This document shows, one piece after another, positions 15,593 to 22,519 of a stretch of 25,880 nt of DNA (its first letter is position 1; the number at the start of each line of letters is the position of its first letter). Origin of the DNA: CAMBDS01 sp964355675 (GTDB lineage Bacteria; Electryoneota; AABM5-125-24; Hatepunaeales; Hatepunaeaceae). The stretch spans positions 1 to 25,880 of the forward strand of contig CAYHEC010000039.1 of the NCBI GenBank assembly GCA_964355675.1, written 5' to 3'. The position numbers and the translations under genes are program-made. Under the pieces are notes generated by a model. The model ran no database searches, had not been told where the DNA came from, and saw only the letters and a list, made by a program, of their open reading frames with translations.

Positions 15593-18049
15593 TCACTCAA
15601 TTGTCTCCCTTTTGTCGGTAAGAAGGTTTACTTTCATCATTTTTGATATACCAAAGATTGCTTGAACATGGTTGGCTCGAAGAGTTTCCCGACCTGCCGG
15701 ATTATCAATAAAATAAACTACTCCATTAGGAGTGTATCTGAAGTCTGTTATTAAAACCTCTCTTGTTGTGCTCTGATCGACACGCATTGCCCGCTGACCT
15801 GGGGCGATGACGATAACCGTATCGTCGCCACAAGGGTCAGTATCTCCGTTTATTACATCGACTGCTTGCAGATTCGCCAAAGAATCCGAGCAATTACGTT
15901 CAGGCTCGAGAGCTAATGTTTCAGTTGCAATAGAAATAAAGTCCTCTGCAAGTTTTTGTGTAAGTCTAAGACTACCATGCGTAGCGTCGAAGATGCAACA
16001 CCCTCTGCACTCCGAGAGACCTAATGGGTTGGACCTGGAATAATACACGCCTACTCCAATATCATGCGCCTGAATATTCTTGGTGTCACAGAATACTTCA
16101 CAAAGCATCTCGCCAAATTCTAGTGAGTCTAAGAATGGGTCGCCGAAATACCAACAAACGCCAGTTGATTCAAAAAATCTATCTAAGGATCGTTGGTAAT
16201 ATTGCGAGGCAGGTCCGTAAGTCTCTTTTAAATTAGTCGATCCTCGTCTCTCCTGAAACCCAAGAACTCGCTCAGAAACCTGCAATTCTACCTCGGCGGC
16301 GAATGATGTCTCAGAGCGAAGCAAGCTTAAAATACCAGTTGGGATACGAGGAAAGACCATTGTTTGAACGATAGGTTTTGTAGACCATCTTTTGGATTTT
16401 ACAACATTAATCTCTCCTTTGCGATAACTGAATGTTTGTACTCGGTGTGGCTTGGCCATATAAAAATAAATTGCACCAGGGTACGCTTCGCGCAGAACTT
16501 GAGTATAGGAAAGGCTGCCCAAAGGTTGTTGAAAAAGGCGGATTTTAAATTCTTTTTCAATAAGAGTTCTAACAGGAAACTCGATATGTGCACCATTTTG
16601 AGCGCGTTGTTTTAAAACGTAAAGATCCGGTGGAACAGTTTCGGTCTGCAAAATCTCATTCTCGAGCATACGTCTAAACTGATCTGGCAATGAATTAAAG
16701 GCAGAGTTGATTTCTGTTGAACCACCAACAAGATTTAACTCAGTTGCGGCACAGAGTGCATTCGTATATTGGATATAGCGGTTGTCTAAGTATATCCATT
16801 TTGCCTCAAGTGGTTTTTGCATATATTGCGGGAGGCTTGTAATGGCTTTTTCCTGATCTATAATGATGCTAATACCCGCCTGTTTTCTACCTGCTCTTCC
16901 AATTCTTTGCCAAAATGAAGTAACCGTATTTGGTGTTGAAAGAAGAACTACGGTGGATATTTCACCAATGTCCAATCCCATTTCCATAGCGCTTGTCGAA
17001 ACCACACCACTCAACGTACCATCGCTTAAAGCCTGCTGTATGTTATTTCTATCTACTACTTCATAACCCGCTCTATAGGGAAGCACATCAAAAATCTCGC
17101 TTTCGCTCTCTATAGAGTCATCTTGCTCTTCAGTCTCATCATCATCCCTTCTATGTATAGCTGAAACGACCTGTTCAACCATTTTCCTTGAATCAGCAAA
17201 AGCTATAAACCGCCCCGCCTCAGATTTTGCGAGGGCCTTTAATAAACTTACTTTGGCTGCATAGGAATCTTTCAGGGTTGAAGAAACTAGAAAAACATCC
17301 ATCACCGATTTTGAAGAACCATCTTTGTCGGGCTCTATGGTAACAGGATCGCGTCCTGTTAGTAACTGAATGTAGTTCTCAGGTTTTCCCAGCGTAGCAG
17401 TACTGGTTATAATTTGAGTGATCTTTGATACTGCAATTAATCTTCGAATAAAGAATGCCATATTTGAACCGAAGACTCCTTCATAGATATGAGCTTCATC
17501 CAATATCAAATAGTGCAATCTTCGCACAAACTCAAAGATCTCCTTTTCCTGCAATTGGCTCAATAACCAAGCATGTACAACATCAGGCGTTGCCACAAGA
17601 ATATCGGATTTATTCAGAATCTCTGGTCGTTGTGCTCGCGGAACGTCGCCGTCAATATATCCGACCCTGAGACCAAGCTCATGAGCAAAAGGAATCCATT
17701 TTGACATTTGATCCTGAATCAGGGCTTTATGAGGGTAAAGAGCTAATGCCTTTCTCCCGGTATTCTCTAAAAGTAGATGAGATACTCCTGCCATAAATAC
17801 CAGACTTTTCCCGGAGGCTGTAGGCGTTGAAAGGCAGATATCGTTCCCCTCCATCAGAAGTTGTAGTGCTGATGCTTGGTGAGAGAATATTCCGTTAGGA
17901 TACTTTTTCTTCAATAACTCTTGAATTGTAGTGTTCAATCCATTGGGGATTTTCTTATAATTTGCAACTCTTGCAGGAAGAGTGGTTGTGTCTCTAACTT
18001 CGAATCCCAAGTCATCGAGAAGTTGTGTAACTTCGTTAATCGAGTTCAT
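15593..18049 (-). CDS. DEAD/DEAH-box helicase of the MrfA (YprA)/Hrq1 type
   Basis: 818 residues from the chosen start. Motifs (numbered from ATG 18049): Walker A TPTASGKS at 75-82; DEAH at 184-187 followed by IYEGVFGSNMAFFIRR, a signature shared with MrfA and Hrq1 helicases; TSTATLG (motif III); QRIGRAGR (motif VI) near 381-388. The C-terminal part resembles the DUF1998 region of that family (CIFDATHGSLRL), but the usual tight zinc CxxC...CxxC array is not obvious. Known relatives unwind DNA with 3'-5' polarity in repair of mitomycin or crosslink damage. Three in-frame ATGs lie at the start (18073, 18061, 18049); GAGG 6 nt before 18049 favours the last. The gene is clearly AT-richer than its neighbours (line 16561-16620 is 38% GC) and flanked on both sides by repeat clusters. 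No MrfB-like exonuclease gene adjoins it. Confidence 0.85.
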   Translation of the reverse strand: MNSINEVTQLLDDLGFEVRDTTTLPARVANYKKIPNGLNTTIQELLKKKYPNGIFSHQASALQLLMEGNDICLSTPTASGKSLVFMAGVSHLLLENTGRKALALYPHKALIQDQMSKWIPFAHELGLRVGYIDGDVPRAQRPEILNKSDILVATPDVVHAWLLSQLQEKEIFEFVRRLHYLILDEAHIYEGVFGSNMAFFIRRLIAVSKITQIITSTATLGKPENYIQLLTGRDPVTIEPDKDGSSKSVMDVFLVSSTLKDSYAAKVSLLKALAKSEAGRFIAFADSRKMVEQVVSAIHRRDDDETEEQDDSIESESEIFDVLPYRAGYEVVDRNNIQQALSDGTLSGVVSTSAMEMGLDIGEISTVVLLSTPNTVTSFWQRIGRAGRKQAGISIIIDQEKAITSLPQYMQKPLEAKWIYLDNRYIQYTNALCAATELNLVGGSTEINSAFNSLPDQFRRMLENEILQTETVPPDLYVLKQRAQNGAHIEFPVRTLIEKEFKIRLFQQPLGSLSYTQVLREAYPGAIYFYMAKPHRVQTFSYRKGEINVVKSKRWSTKPIVQTMVFPRIPTGILSLLRSETSFAAEVELQVSERVLGFQERRGSTNLKETYGPASQYYQRSLDRFFESTGVCWYFGDPFLDSLEFGEMLCEVFCDTKNIQAHDIGVGVYYSRSNPLGLSECRGCCIFDATHGSLRLTQKLAEDFISIATETLALEPERNCSDSLANLQAVDVINGDTDPCGDDTVIVIAPGQRAMRVDQSTTREVLITDFRYTPNGVVYFIDNPAGRETLRANHVQAIFGISKMMKVNLLTDKRETIE

Positions 18050-18105
18050 TCCAAACCTCATTTGTTGATGCATTTTGCTTTTGTCTTAAATAGCCGGGTG
18101 GCCCA

Positions 18106-18515
18106 ACTTGCTTGCAAGTAGGGTCTCAATCTTGAAACCTGACTTGGCAAGCAGGCCAAGCCACACGAGATTGTTCGTCACGCTTGTTCATAGTACACAA
18201 CTTCAGCGTGGATCGGATAAACTGAAGTCTGTCGTACAGGGAACACTGAAGCTATGAACTCAAACTTGTCAAGCGAGACGCTTAACCTACGCGAGTCGGG
18301 CTCGGCGGCCCGACCTACGCGGCCGATTCGGAAATCCGCCATACGCGACATTGGGTGGGCGAACGCAAGGTTCGCCCGTACGGGCGATGCTTGCCATCGC
18401 CCAAAGACCGCCGGAGACGGCGGTGCTACCTTGCCGCCAAGATGGCGGCGTTACGCACAACGGGCGGGACGCCCGTTCTACCGACAGGTTTGGTAAGACA
18501 GGTTTGAAACCTGTC
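18106..18515. repeat. Dense cluster of palindromic repeat words
   Basis: The gap 18050-18515 holds no credible gene. Successive hairpins: 18106-18119; 18143-18160 (cttggc/gccaag); an inverted pair 18193-18210 / 18243-18261 of the tilS-start family; an inverted GGATAAGCGTC-family copy 18265-18293; tcgggc/gcccga 18296-18313; gggcgaac/gttcgccc 18357-18377; gggcgatg/catcgccc 18382-18402; accgccg/cggcggt 18407-18424; gccgcc/ggcggc 18433-18449; acgggcg/cgcccgt 18460-18476; gacaggttt/aaacctgtc 18497-18515, which ends exactly at the stop codon of the next gene. Several words are edged by CTAC or GTAG. Confidence 0.85.
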
Positions 18516-20849
18516 CTACCCCACTTCCTTCCCAACCGCGTCGATCGCCTCTTCTTTCCTCATCGACTCCGTATTGATCACCACCAAAGGAGCTACCTCC
18601 AACAGCCGCTTCCACTGCCGGCGCAGTCTCTCCAGCCGCTCCGAAGTCATCTCCACCAGATACGGATTGAAGAACGGCTGGGATCGGTAGCCGCCTCGGC
18701 TTGACACAATCGCCCCCTCCTCAAGGATCTTCAGCGCCGCGTCGGTCGAAGGCTTGGTCACCTTTGCGCCAAGGCTTTCCCGCTTCAGGAGGATGAGCTT
18801 TGAAAGAGTCGTCCGCTTGACGTGCTTGTCCTGGCCAATCCAGTACGGGTCGATCAATCCTCGTGAACGCTCGGAAGCGTAGTAACAGCGCGCCTCACCC
18901 CGGTCAATCGGGCAAGAGTCGCTTTGAGAACAAGCTTCCGTCTCGCACTCATCCCGTTTAATGATCACATTCTCCGTCTTCGACCGGTCGAACAGCCGCG
19001 TCAGTTCGGGAAGCTTCTCGACCAACTCGGTTTTCATCAACAGTTTCCGTTCGACTGCGTCCGCGATAGGCTTCGATCCCGACCAACGGACGAAGAAAGC
19101 GTCGTAGGAGTGGAGCTTCGCATCCGGTCTTCTTAAGAGAGCCGCAAAGTGCGTTCCGCCGCCGGTTCCGGGAGGAGCGATCAGGGCGACTCCCTTCCCA
19201 TTCACTTCCACACATGACCCGCCGACTAATTGCAGGTCGAACATCGCTCCACCGATCTCCTCCACCATCCCCAGCGCCATCCCCCGCACCTGCGGGTAGA
19301 ACGCCGTATTGACGACGAACCCGCTCCGGCTGCCAGCATGGTAGAACGCCGACGCCTCGCGCCCCGGAATGTCCTTGACTCCGTAGATCACTCCGTGCGG
19401 CTCAAGGTCGGACTCAAGCGGCGCCGGATACCAGTTTTCCTGCCAGAAGTCTGCCAGATGTGGCGAGTTTGTGATCAGCTTCAGCACCACGCCACCGACA
19501 TTGACGTTCCACTCATTATAAGAGTCGTAAGAGATCGCCGAATTGGCTTCTGCGGCAAGTCCTTCCTTCATCCGCGCATCAGAGATGACCTGCGCCGGCA
19601 CGAAATCCCTCTGCTTGGTGGCGGTGTTGTTGAGCGCCGCGGCTCGAACTTTGTGCGAAGGCGCAAGCTTGGCAAGGGCAGTAGCCAAGCGTTCCATGCC
19701 GGTCTCAAGGTTTTTCATCGATGTAGCATAGGAAATGCGGATGAAGTCGTCCGTCCCGAATGATTCGCCCGGCACAAGCGCCAACTGCGCCTGCTTCAAC
19801 AGGTAATAGGCAAGCCCCGCCGAGTTGCGGATTTCCACGCCGTCGTAAGCCTTGTCGTAATACCAGCTTAGGTTCGGATAGACGTAGAATGCGCCCTCCG
19901 GCTTGTAGCATGAGCAATGCGGGATCTGGGCAAGCCGGTAAATGACGTAATTCCGCCGCCGCTCGAACTCACCGCGCATCCGGGCGATCTCGTGCTGGGG
20001 CCCGTTCAGAGCCTCGACAGCGGCCCACTGGGCGATGGAATTGGCTCCTGATGTTGAGTGCGATTGGATCTTCGACATCCCTTCGATCAATTCCCTTGGC
20101 CCAACGGCATAGCCGAGCCGCCAGCCGGTCATTGAGTATGCTTTTGAAAAACCGTTGATTACGACTGCGTTCGTGCGCACTTTATCGCCGAGAGACGCTA
20201 CCGACAAGTACCGGAAGCCGTCGTAGATCAGCTTCTCGTAGATCTCGTCGGAGATGATGAATATCCCCTCGGCAACGCAAACATCGACGATCTTTTGCAG
20301 TTCCGCGGCAGGATATGCTGATCCCGTCGGGTTGGAAGGGTTGCTGAGGATGATCGCCTTTGTGCGCGAGGATAGATGGCGCGTCAGGGCTTCGGTGGTG
20401 ATGCGGAAGCCGTTCTCTTCACGCGTCGGCACGAAAACCGGGTTGCCGTAGGCGAGGTTGACCATCTGCGGATAGCTGACCCAGTAGGGAGCCGGGATCA
20501 GCACCTCCTCGCCCTTGTTGATGAGGGCGAGTCCGGCGTTGTAGAGGCTTTGCTTGGCGCCGGTCGAGACCAGCACCTGATCGGAGGTGTAGGTCGCGCC
20601 GTACTCATCCTTGAACTTGCGGCAGATTGCCTGACGAAGTTCGAGTATCCCGTCGTTGGGGGGATACTTGGTGAGATTGGCGTCAAGGGCGCGTTTGGCG
20701 GCGTCTTTGATGTTGGAGGGTGTCGGGAAGTCAGGTTCACCGATTGAGAAATCGATGACGTCGATCCCGTCCTTCTTCATTTGCGCGGCTTTCGCCGCTA
20801 TGCGCAGGGTTGATGAGAACCCGATGCGTTGAACTCGGTCTGATAGCAT
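18516..20849 (-). CDS. Aspartate aminotransferase fused to a P-loop-like C-terminal domain
   Basis: 777 residues in one frame. Residues 1 to about 395 are a complete class I PLP aminotransferase of the aspartate (Ib) group: IDFSIGEPDFPTP near the N-terminus, SNPSNPTGS, the PLP lysine K236 in GFSKAYSMTGWRLGY. Residues from about 435 to 777 form a second domain not normally attached. A strand-turn APPGTGGGTHFAAL (G561-T566) looks like a Walker A loop in which the essential Lys-Ser/Thr is replaced by Gly-Gly. HSYDAFFV follows, and four cysteines sit at 635, 640, 646 and 655 (C-x4-C-x5-C-x8-C). The fold recalls HPr kinase/PEP carboxykinase-type P-loops, which I hold weakly. Start ATG 20849 is 8 bp after the hepT stop with no clear Shine-Dalgarno. 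The gene is GC-rich (19141-19200 is 70% GC). Confidence 0.85.
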   Translation of the reverse strand: MLSDRVQRIGFSSTLRIAAKAAQMKKDGIDVIDFSIGEPDFPTPSNIKDAAKRALDANLTKYPPNDGILELRQAICRKFKDEYGATYTSDQVLVSTGAKQSLYNAGLALINKGEEVLIPAPYWVSYPQMVNLAYGNPVFVPTREENGFRITTEALTRHLSSRTKAIILSNPSNPTGSAYPAAELQKIVDVCVAEGIFIISDEIYEKLIYDGFRYLSVASLGDKVRTNAVVINGFSKAYSMTGWRLGYAVGPRELIEGMSKIQSHSTSGANSIAQWAAVEALNGPQHEIARMRGEFERRRNYVIYRLAQIPHCSCYKPEGAFYVYPNLSWYYDKAYDGVEIRNSAGLAYYLLKQAQLALVPGESFGTDDFIRISYATSMKNLETGMERLATALAKLAPSHKVRAAALNNTATKQRDFVPAQVISDARMKEGLAAEANSAISYDSYNEWNVNVGGVVLKLITNSPHLADFWQENWYPAPLESDLEPHGVIYGVKDIPGREASAFYHAGSRSGFVVNTAFYPQVRGMALGMVEEIGGAMFDLQLVGGSCVEVNGKGVALIAPPGTGGGTHFAALLRRPDAKLHSYDAFFVRWSGSKPIADAVERKLLMKTELVEKLPELTRLFDRSKTENVIIKRDECETEACSQSDSCPIDRGEARCYYASERSRGLIDPYWIGQDKHVKRTTLSKLILLKRESLGAKVTKPSTDAALKILEEGAIVSSRGGYRSQPFFNPYLVEMTSERLERLRRQWKRLLEVAPLVVINTESMRKEEAIDAVGKEVG

Positions 20850-20857
20850 TTTGTTGA

Positions 20858-21226
20858 TTAGTTGTTATTTTCAGTGTCAGCGGGGGGGTAAAGTTCGGCG
20901 ATGATCTCTTCAATTTTCGCTCGGAGTTTCGGTACTTCAACTGTTACAGTGTCCCAGAGAACGTGCAAATTAACTCCGAAATAGACATGGACGAGGTAAT
21001 TTCGCATGCCGATGATTCTTTGCCAAGGTATATCAGCATACCGGTCCAGCAACTCTGCAGGAAGAGCATTGATAGCTTCGCCAATAATCGTTAAACGAGC
21101 GAAAGCCGCATCGACCGCGTCCTCATCATTGAGAAATGTCTGATAGTCCAATGAAACACGGCTGTGCTCCTGGCGAAGGCACGCCTCGACAATATCTTGA
21201 AGCCTTAATCGTGTATCACGCGACAA
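20858..21226 (-). CDS. hepT: HepT-like RNase toxin (DUF86)
   Basis: 122 residues, normal length. The HEPN active-site motif RNYLVHVY at 75-82 fits R-x4-H-x-Y (R75, H80, Y82). Known: HepT of the MntA-HepT (type VII) pair is an RNase inactivated when MntA adenylylates the tyrosine of this motif. Its first 11 bp overlap the end of mntA, the usual sign of coupling. The aminotransferase fusion begins 8 bp after its stop. Confidence 0.88.
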   Translation of the reverse strand: MSRDTRLRLQDIVEACLRQEHSRVSLDYQTFLNDEDAVDAAFARLTIIGEAINALPAELLDRYADIPWQRIIGMRNYLVHVYFGVNLHVLWDTVTVEVPKLRAKIEEIIAELYPPADTENNN

Positions 21227-21506
21227 TGATTGCCTCCTTTTCGACTGTCGGTCTGACGAGTGGCTTTAAATCGCCCTGAATTACCAGATCAACGGGACGG
21301 CAAACCAATACCTCAAGGTATTCTTTCAAGTCGAAGTAACCGTGGAATGTTGGGTCAACTGCAAACTCCACCAGTACGTCGAGATCACTGTCGGGGCGGT
21401 CGTCGCCTCGTGCTACCGAACCGAAAATCGCCAATGACTTGACGTGCAATTCGTCAAGCTTGGCGCGGTTGGCGCGGAGAAGGGCTATGATTGCGTCGCG
21501 GGACAT
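21216..21506 (-). CDS. mntA: MntA-like minimal nucleotidyltransferase antitoxin
   Basis: 96 residues from ATG 21506. The polymerase-beta-type signature GS-x10-DxD is complete (G29 S30 ... D41, D43 in FGSVARGDDRPDSDLD). Known: this family transfers AMP to HepT and neutralises it. A TTG ten codons upstream keeps the frame open, but it lies inside the preceding HicB-like gene and has no Shine-Dalgarno, so the ATG, 4 bp after that gene's stop, is preferred. It overlaps hepT by 11 bp. Confidence 0.88.
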   Translation of the reverse strand: MSRDAIIALLRANRAKLDELHVKSLAIFGSVARGDDRPDSDLDVLVEFAVDPTFHGYFDLKEYLEVLVCRPVDLVIQGDLKPLVRPTVEKEAIIVA

Positions 21507-21510
21507 TTGA

Positions 21511-21669
21511 TTAATCGTCTTCCCAACACAGTTCAACCACTTCTTGAAGATTGCGGTTCAGTTCGTCGAGGGTAGCTCCTTGAGTATGCGCCCCCTGCAA
21601 GCCCGGAACGATGCCGACAAAGAGCTTTGTTTCCGGGTCGTATTCAATGTAGGCTGTTAAATTATGCAT
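21511..21669 (-). CDS. Small HicB-like antitoxin-type protein
   Basis: 52 residues starting MHNLTAYIEYDPETK and continuing through LFVGIVPGLQGAHTQ, then GATLDELNRNLQEVVEL. The pattern (strand, G-x-VPGL-x-G-x-x-T-x-G-x-TLxEL helix) is the N-terminal RNase-H-like fold of HicB antitoxins; no C-terminal DNA-binding domain is present. AAGGAA lies about 5 nt before the ATG, stronger than most sites here. It sits 9 bp after the 66-residue gene and 4 bp before mntA. No HicA toxin (small double-stranded RNA-binding protein with a catalytic His) is next to it. Confidence 0.75.
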   Translation of the reverse strand: MHNLTAYIEYDPETKLFVGIVPGLQGAHTQGATLDELNRNLQEVVELCWEDD

Positions 21670-21678
21670 TATGTTTCC

Positions 21679-21879
21679 TTAGTTTGTGTCTAATTCGAGA
21701 TTTTCCCGCTTCGGATTAGAGACTTGTATCTCCTCCGGCGGGACGATCACGACCTTGCCATCCTTCCAGATGGCTATTGAGCGCCCGGCGGCTTTGTGTT
21801 CGGCGATGGCTTTGGCGACGCCGGCTTGGATGGCTGGTTCAAGAAGGCGGCCAAAACTGAGTTTATTTTTGTTTCTCAA
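21679..21879 (-). CDS. 66-residue partner of the zeta-like kinase
   Basis: 66 residues; the core reads AIAEHKAAGRSIAIWKDGKV followed by VIVPPEEI. I recall similar small proteins beside zeta-like kinases, but give no family name. The TTG start at 21879 lies inside the end of the kinase gene (17-bp overlap) and has GGGAG 4 nt upstream, so the two are translationally coupled. Inference: candidate antitoxin or cofactor of that kinase. No DNA-binding motif is visible. Confidence 0.7.
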   Translation of the reverse strand: MRNKNKLSFGRLLEPAIQAGVAKAIAEHKAAGRSIAIWKDGKVVIVPPEEIQVSNPKRENLELDTN

Positions 21880-22450
21880 TCAACTCCCAGAGGATTGTGT
21901 CAAAGACAGTTACATTGTCTTCTTCATCTTTTTCAGCAATCAATGTTGGCCTGCTAAGAGAATTATCGTAAAACGCCCATTCATCCGCCAAAGGACTATA
22001 AAGATGCTTGAAATTATCCAAACTCCTGAAATACCGACGGCGAATAACCTCTTCAGCGACAGAATGCCCTCCGCTTCTAACACGATTCAAGACGCGTTCG
22101 ACCGCCAAGTCCACAGAGTTTAGCCAAATATAAACGAGTTTGACTTTGAATCCTTGCTTCTTAAACTCAGTGAGCATTGGAATAAAGCTCTTCGAAGCCA
22201 GCGTCGTCTCAAAAGCGAAAGACACCCTTTTCGCAGCCAATTCCTTGATCCGTTTCAGCATCACCCGCCCGGCTTCGATCGACACTTCCTGTGGCTTGAA
22301 TGGCGAAAGCGCTGAGGCAATGGCGTCGGCATTGACATACTCATAGCAGTCGATCAGATCCGGCATGATGCTGAAGGCGGTGGTGGTTTTGCCGGAACCG
22401 TTGGGGCCGGAGAGAAGGGTGATGATGGGATTATTCATCCTTTTCGTCAA
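21863..22450 (-). CDS. Zeta-toxin-like P-loop kinase
   Basis: 195 residues. Walker A GPNGSGKT at 15-22, then FAFETTLAS and an arginine-rich segment (RVLNRVRSGGHSV ... IRRRYFRSL) typical of zeta-toxin and UDP-sugar kinase relatives (COG4185-like). Known: zeta toxins phosphorylate UDP-N-acetyl sugars and block wall synthesis, but this branch is less well characterised. Start: TTG 22450, or ATG 22438 four codons in; AAAGG abuts the ATG with no spacer, so neither is certain. It heads a five-gene series running to hepT. Confidence 0.85.
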   Translation of the reverse strand: MTKRMNNPIITLLSGPNGSGKTTTAFSIMPDLIDCYEYVNADAIASALSPFKPQEVSIEAGRVMLKRIKELAAKRVSFAFETTLASKSFIPMLTEFKKQGFKVKLVYIWLNSVDLAVERVLNRVRSGGHSVAEEVIRRRYFRSLDNFKHLYSPLADEWAFYDNSLSRPTLIAEKDEEDNVTVFDTILWELIEKQK

Positions 22451-22519
22451 GTTTGGTGTATCTGACGCATGAGCGATGTTAAAGATGACGGATATATTTA
22501 ATCTTACGCATGAGAGGTA

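Noticed and set aside
15593..18049. Helicase as part of a named phage-defence system (BREX, DISARM, Dpd)
   Set aside because: None of the partner genes of those systems is present; sequence signatures match the MrfA/Hrq1 group instead.
18287..18704. ORFs of 80-117 codons on both strands across the repeat cluster before the aminotransferase stop
   Set aside because: Their sequences are translations of palindromic words (Arg- and Pro-rich) without a domain or ribosome binding site.
14700..20849. iorB and the aminotransferase as one aryl-pyruvate operon
   Set aside because: A helicase and two repeat clusters separate them, and the aminotransferase is closely coupled to the upstream TA genes, so a joint pathway is not supported.
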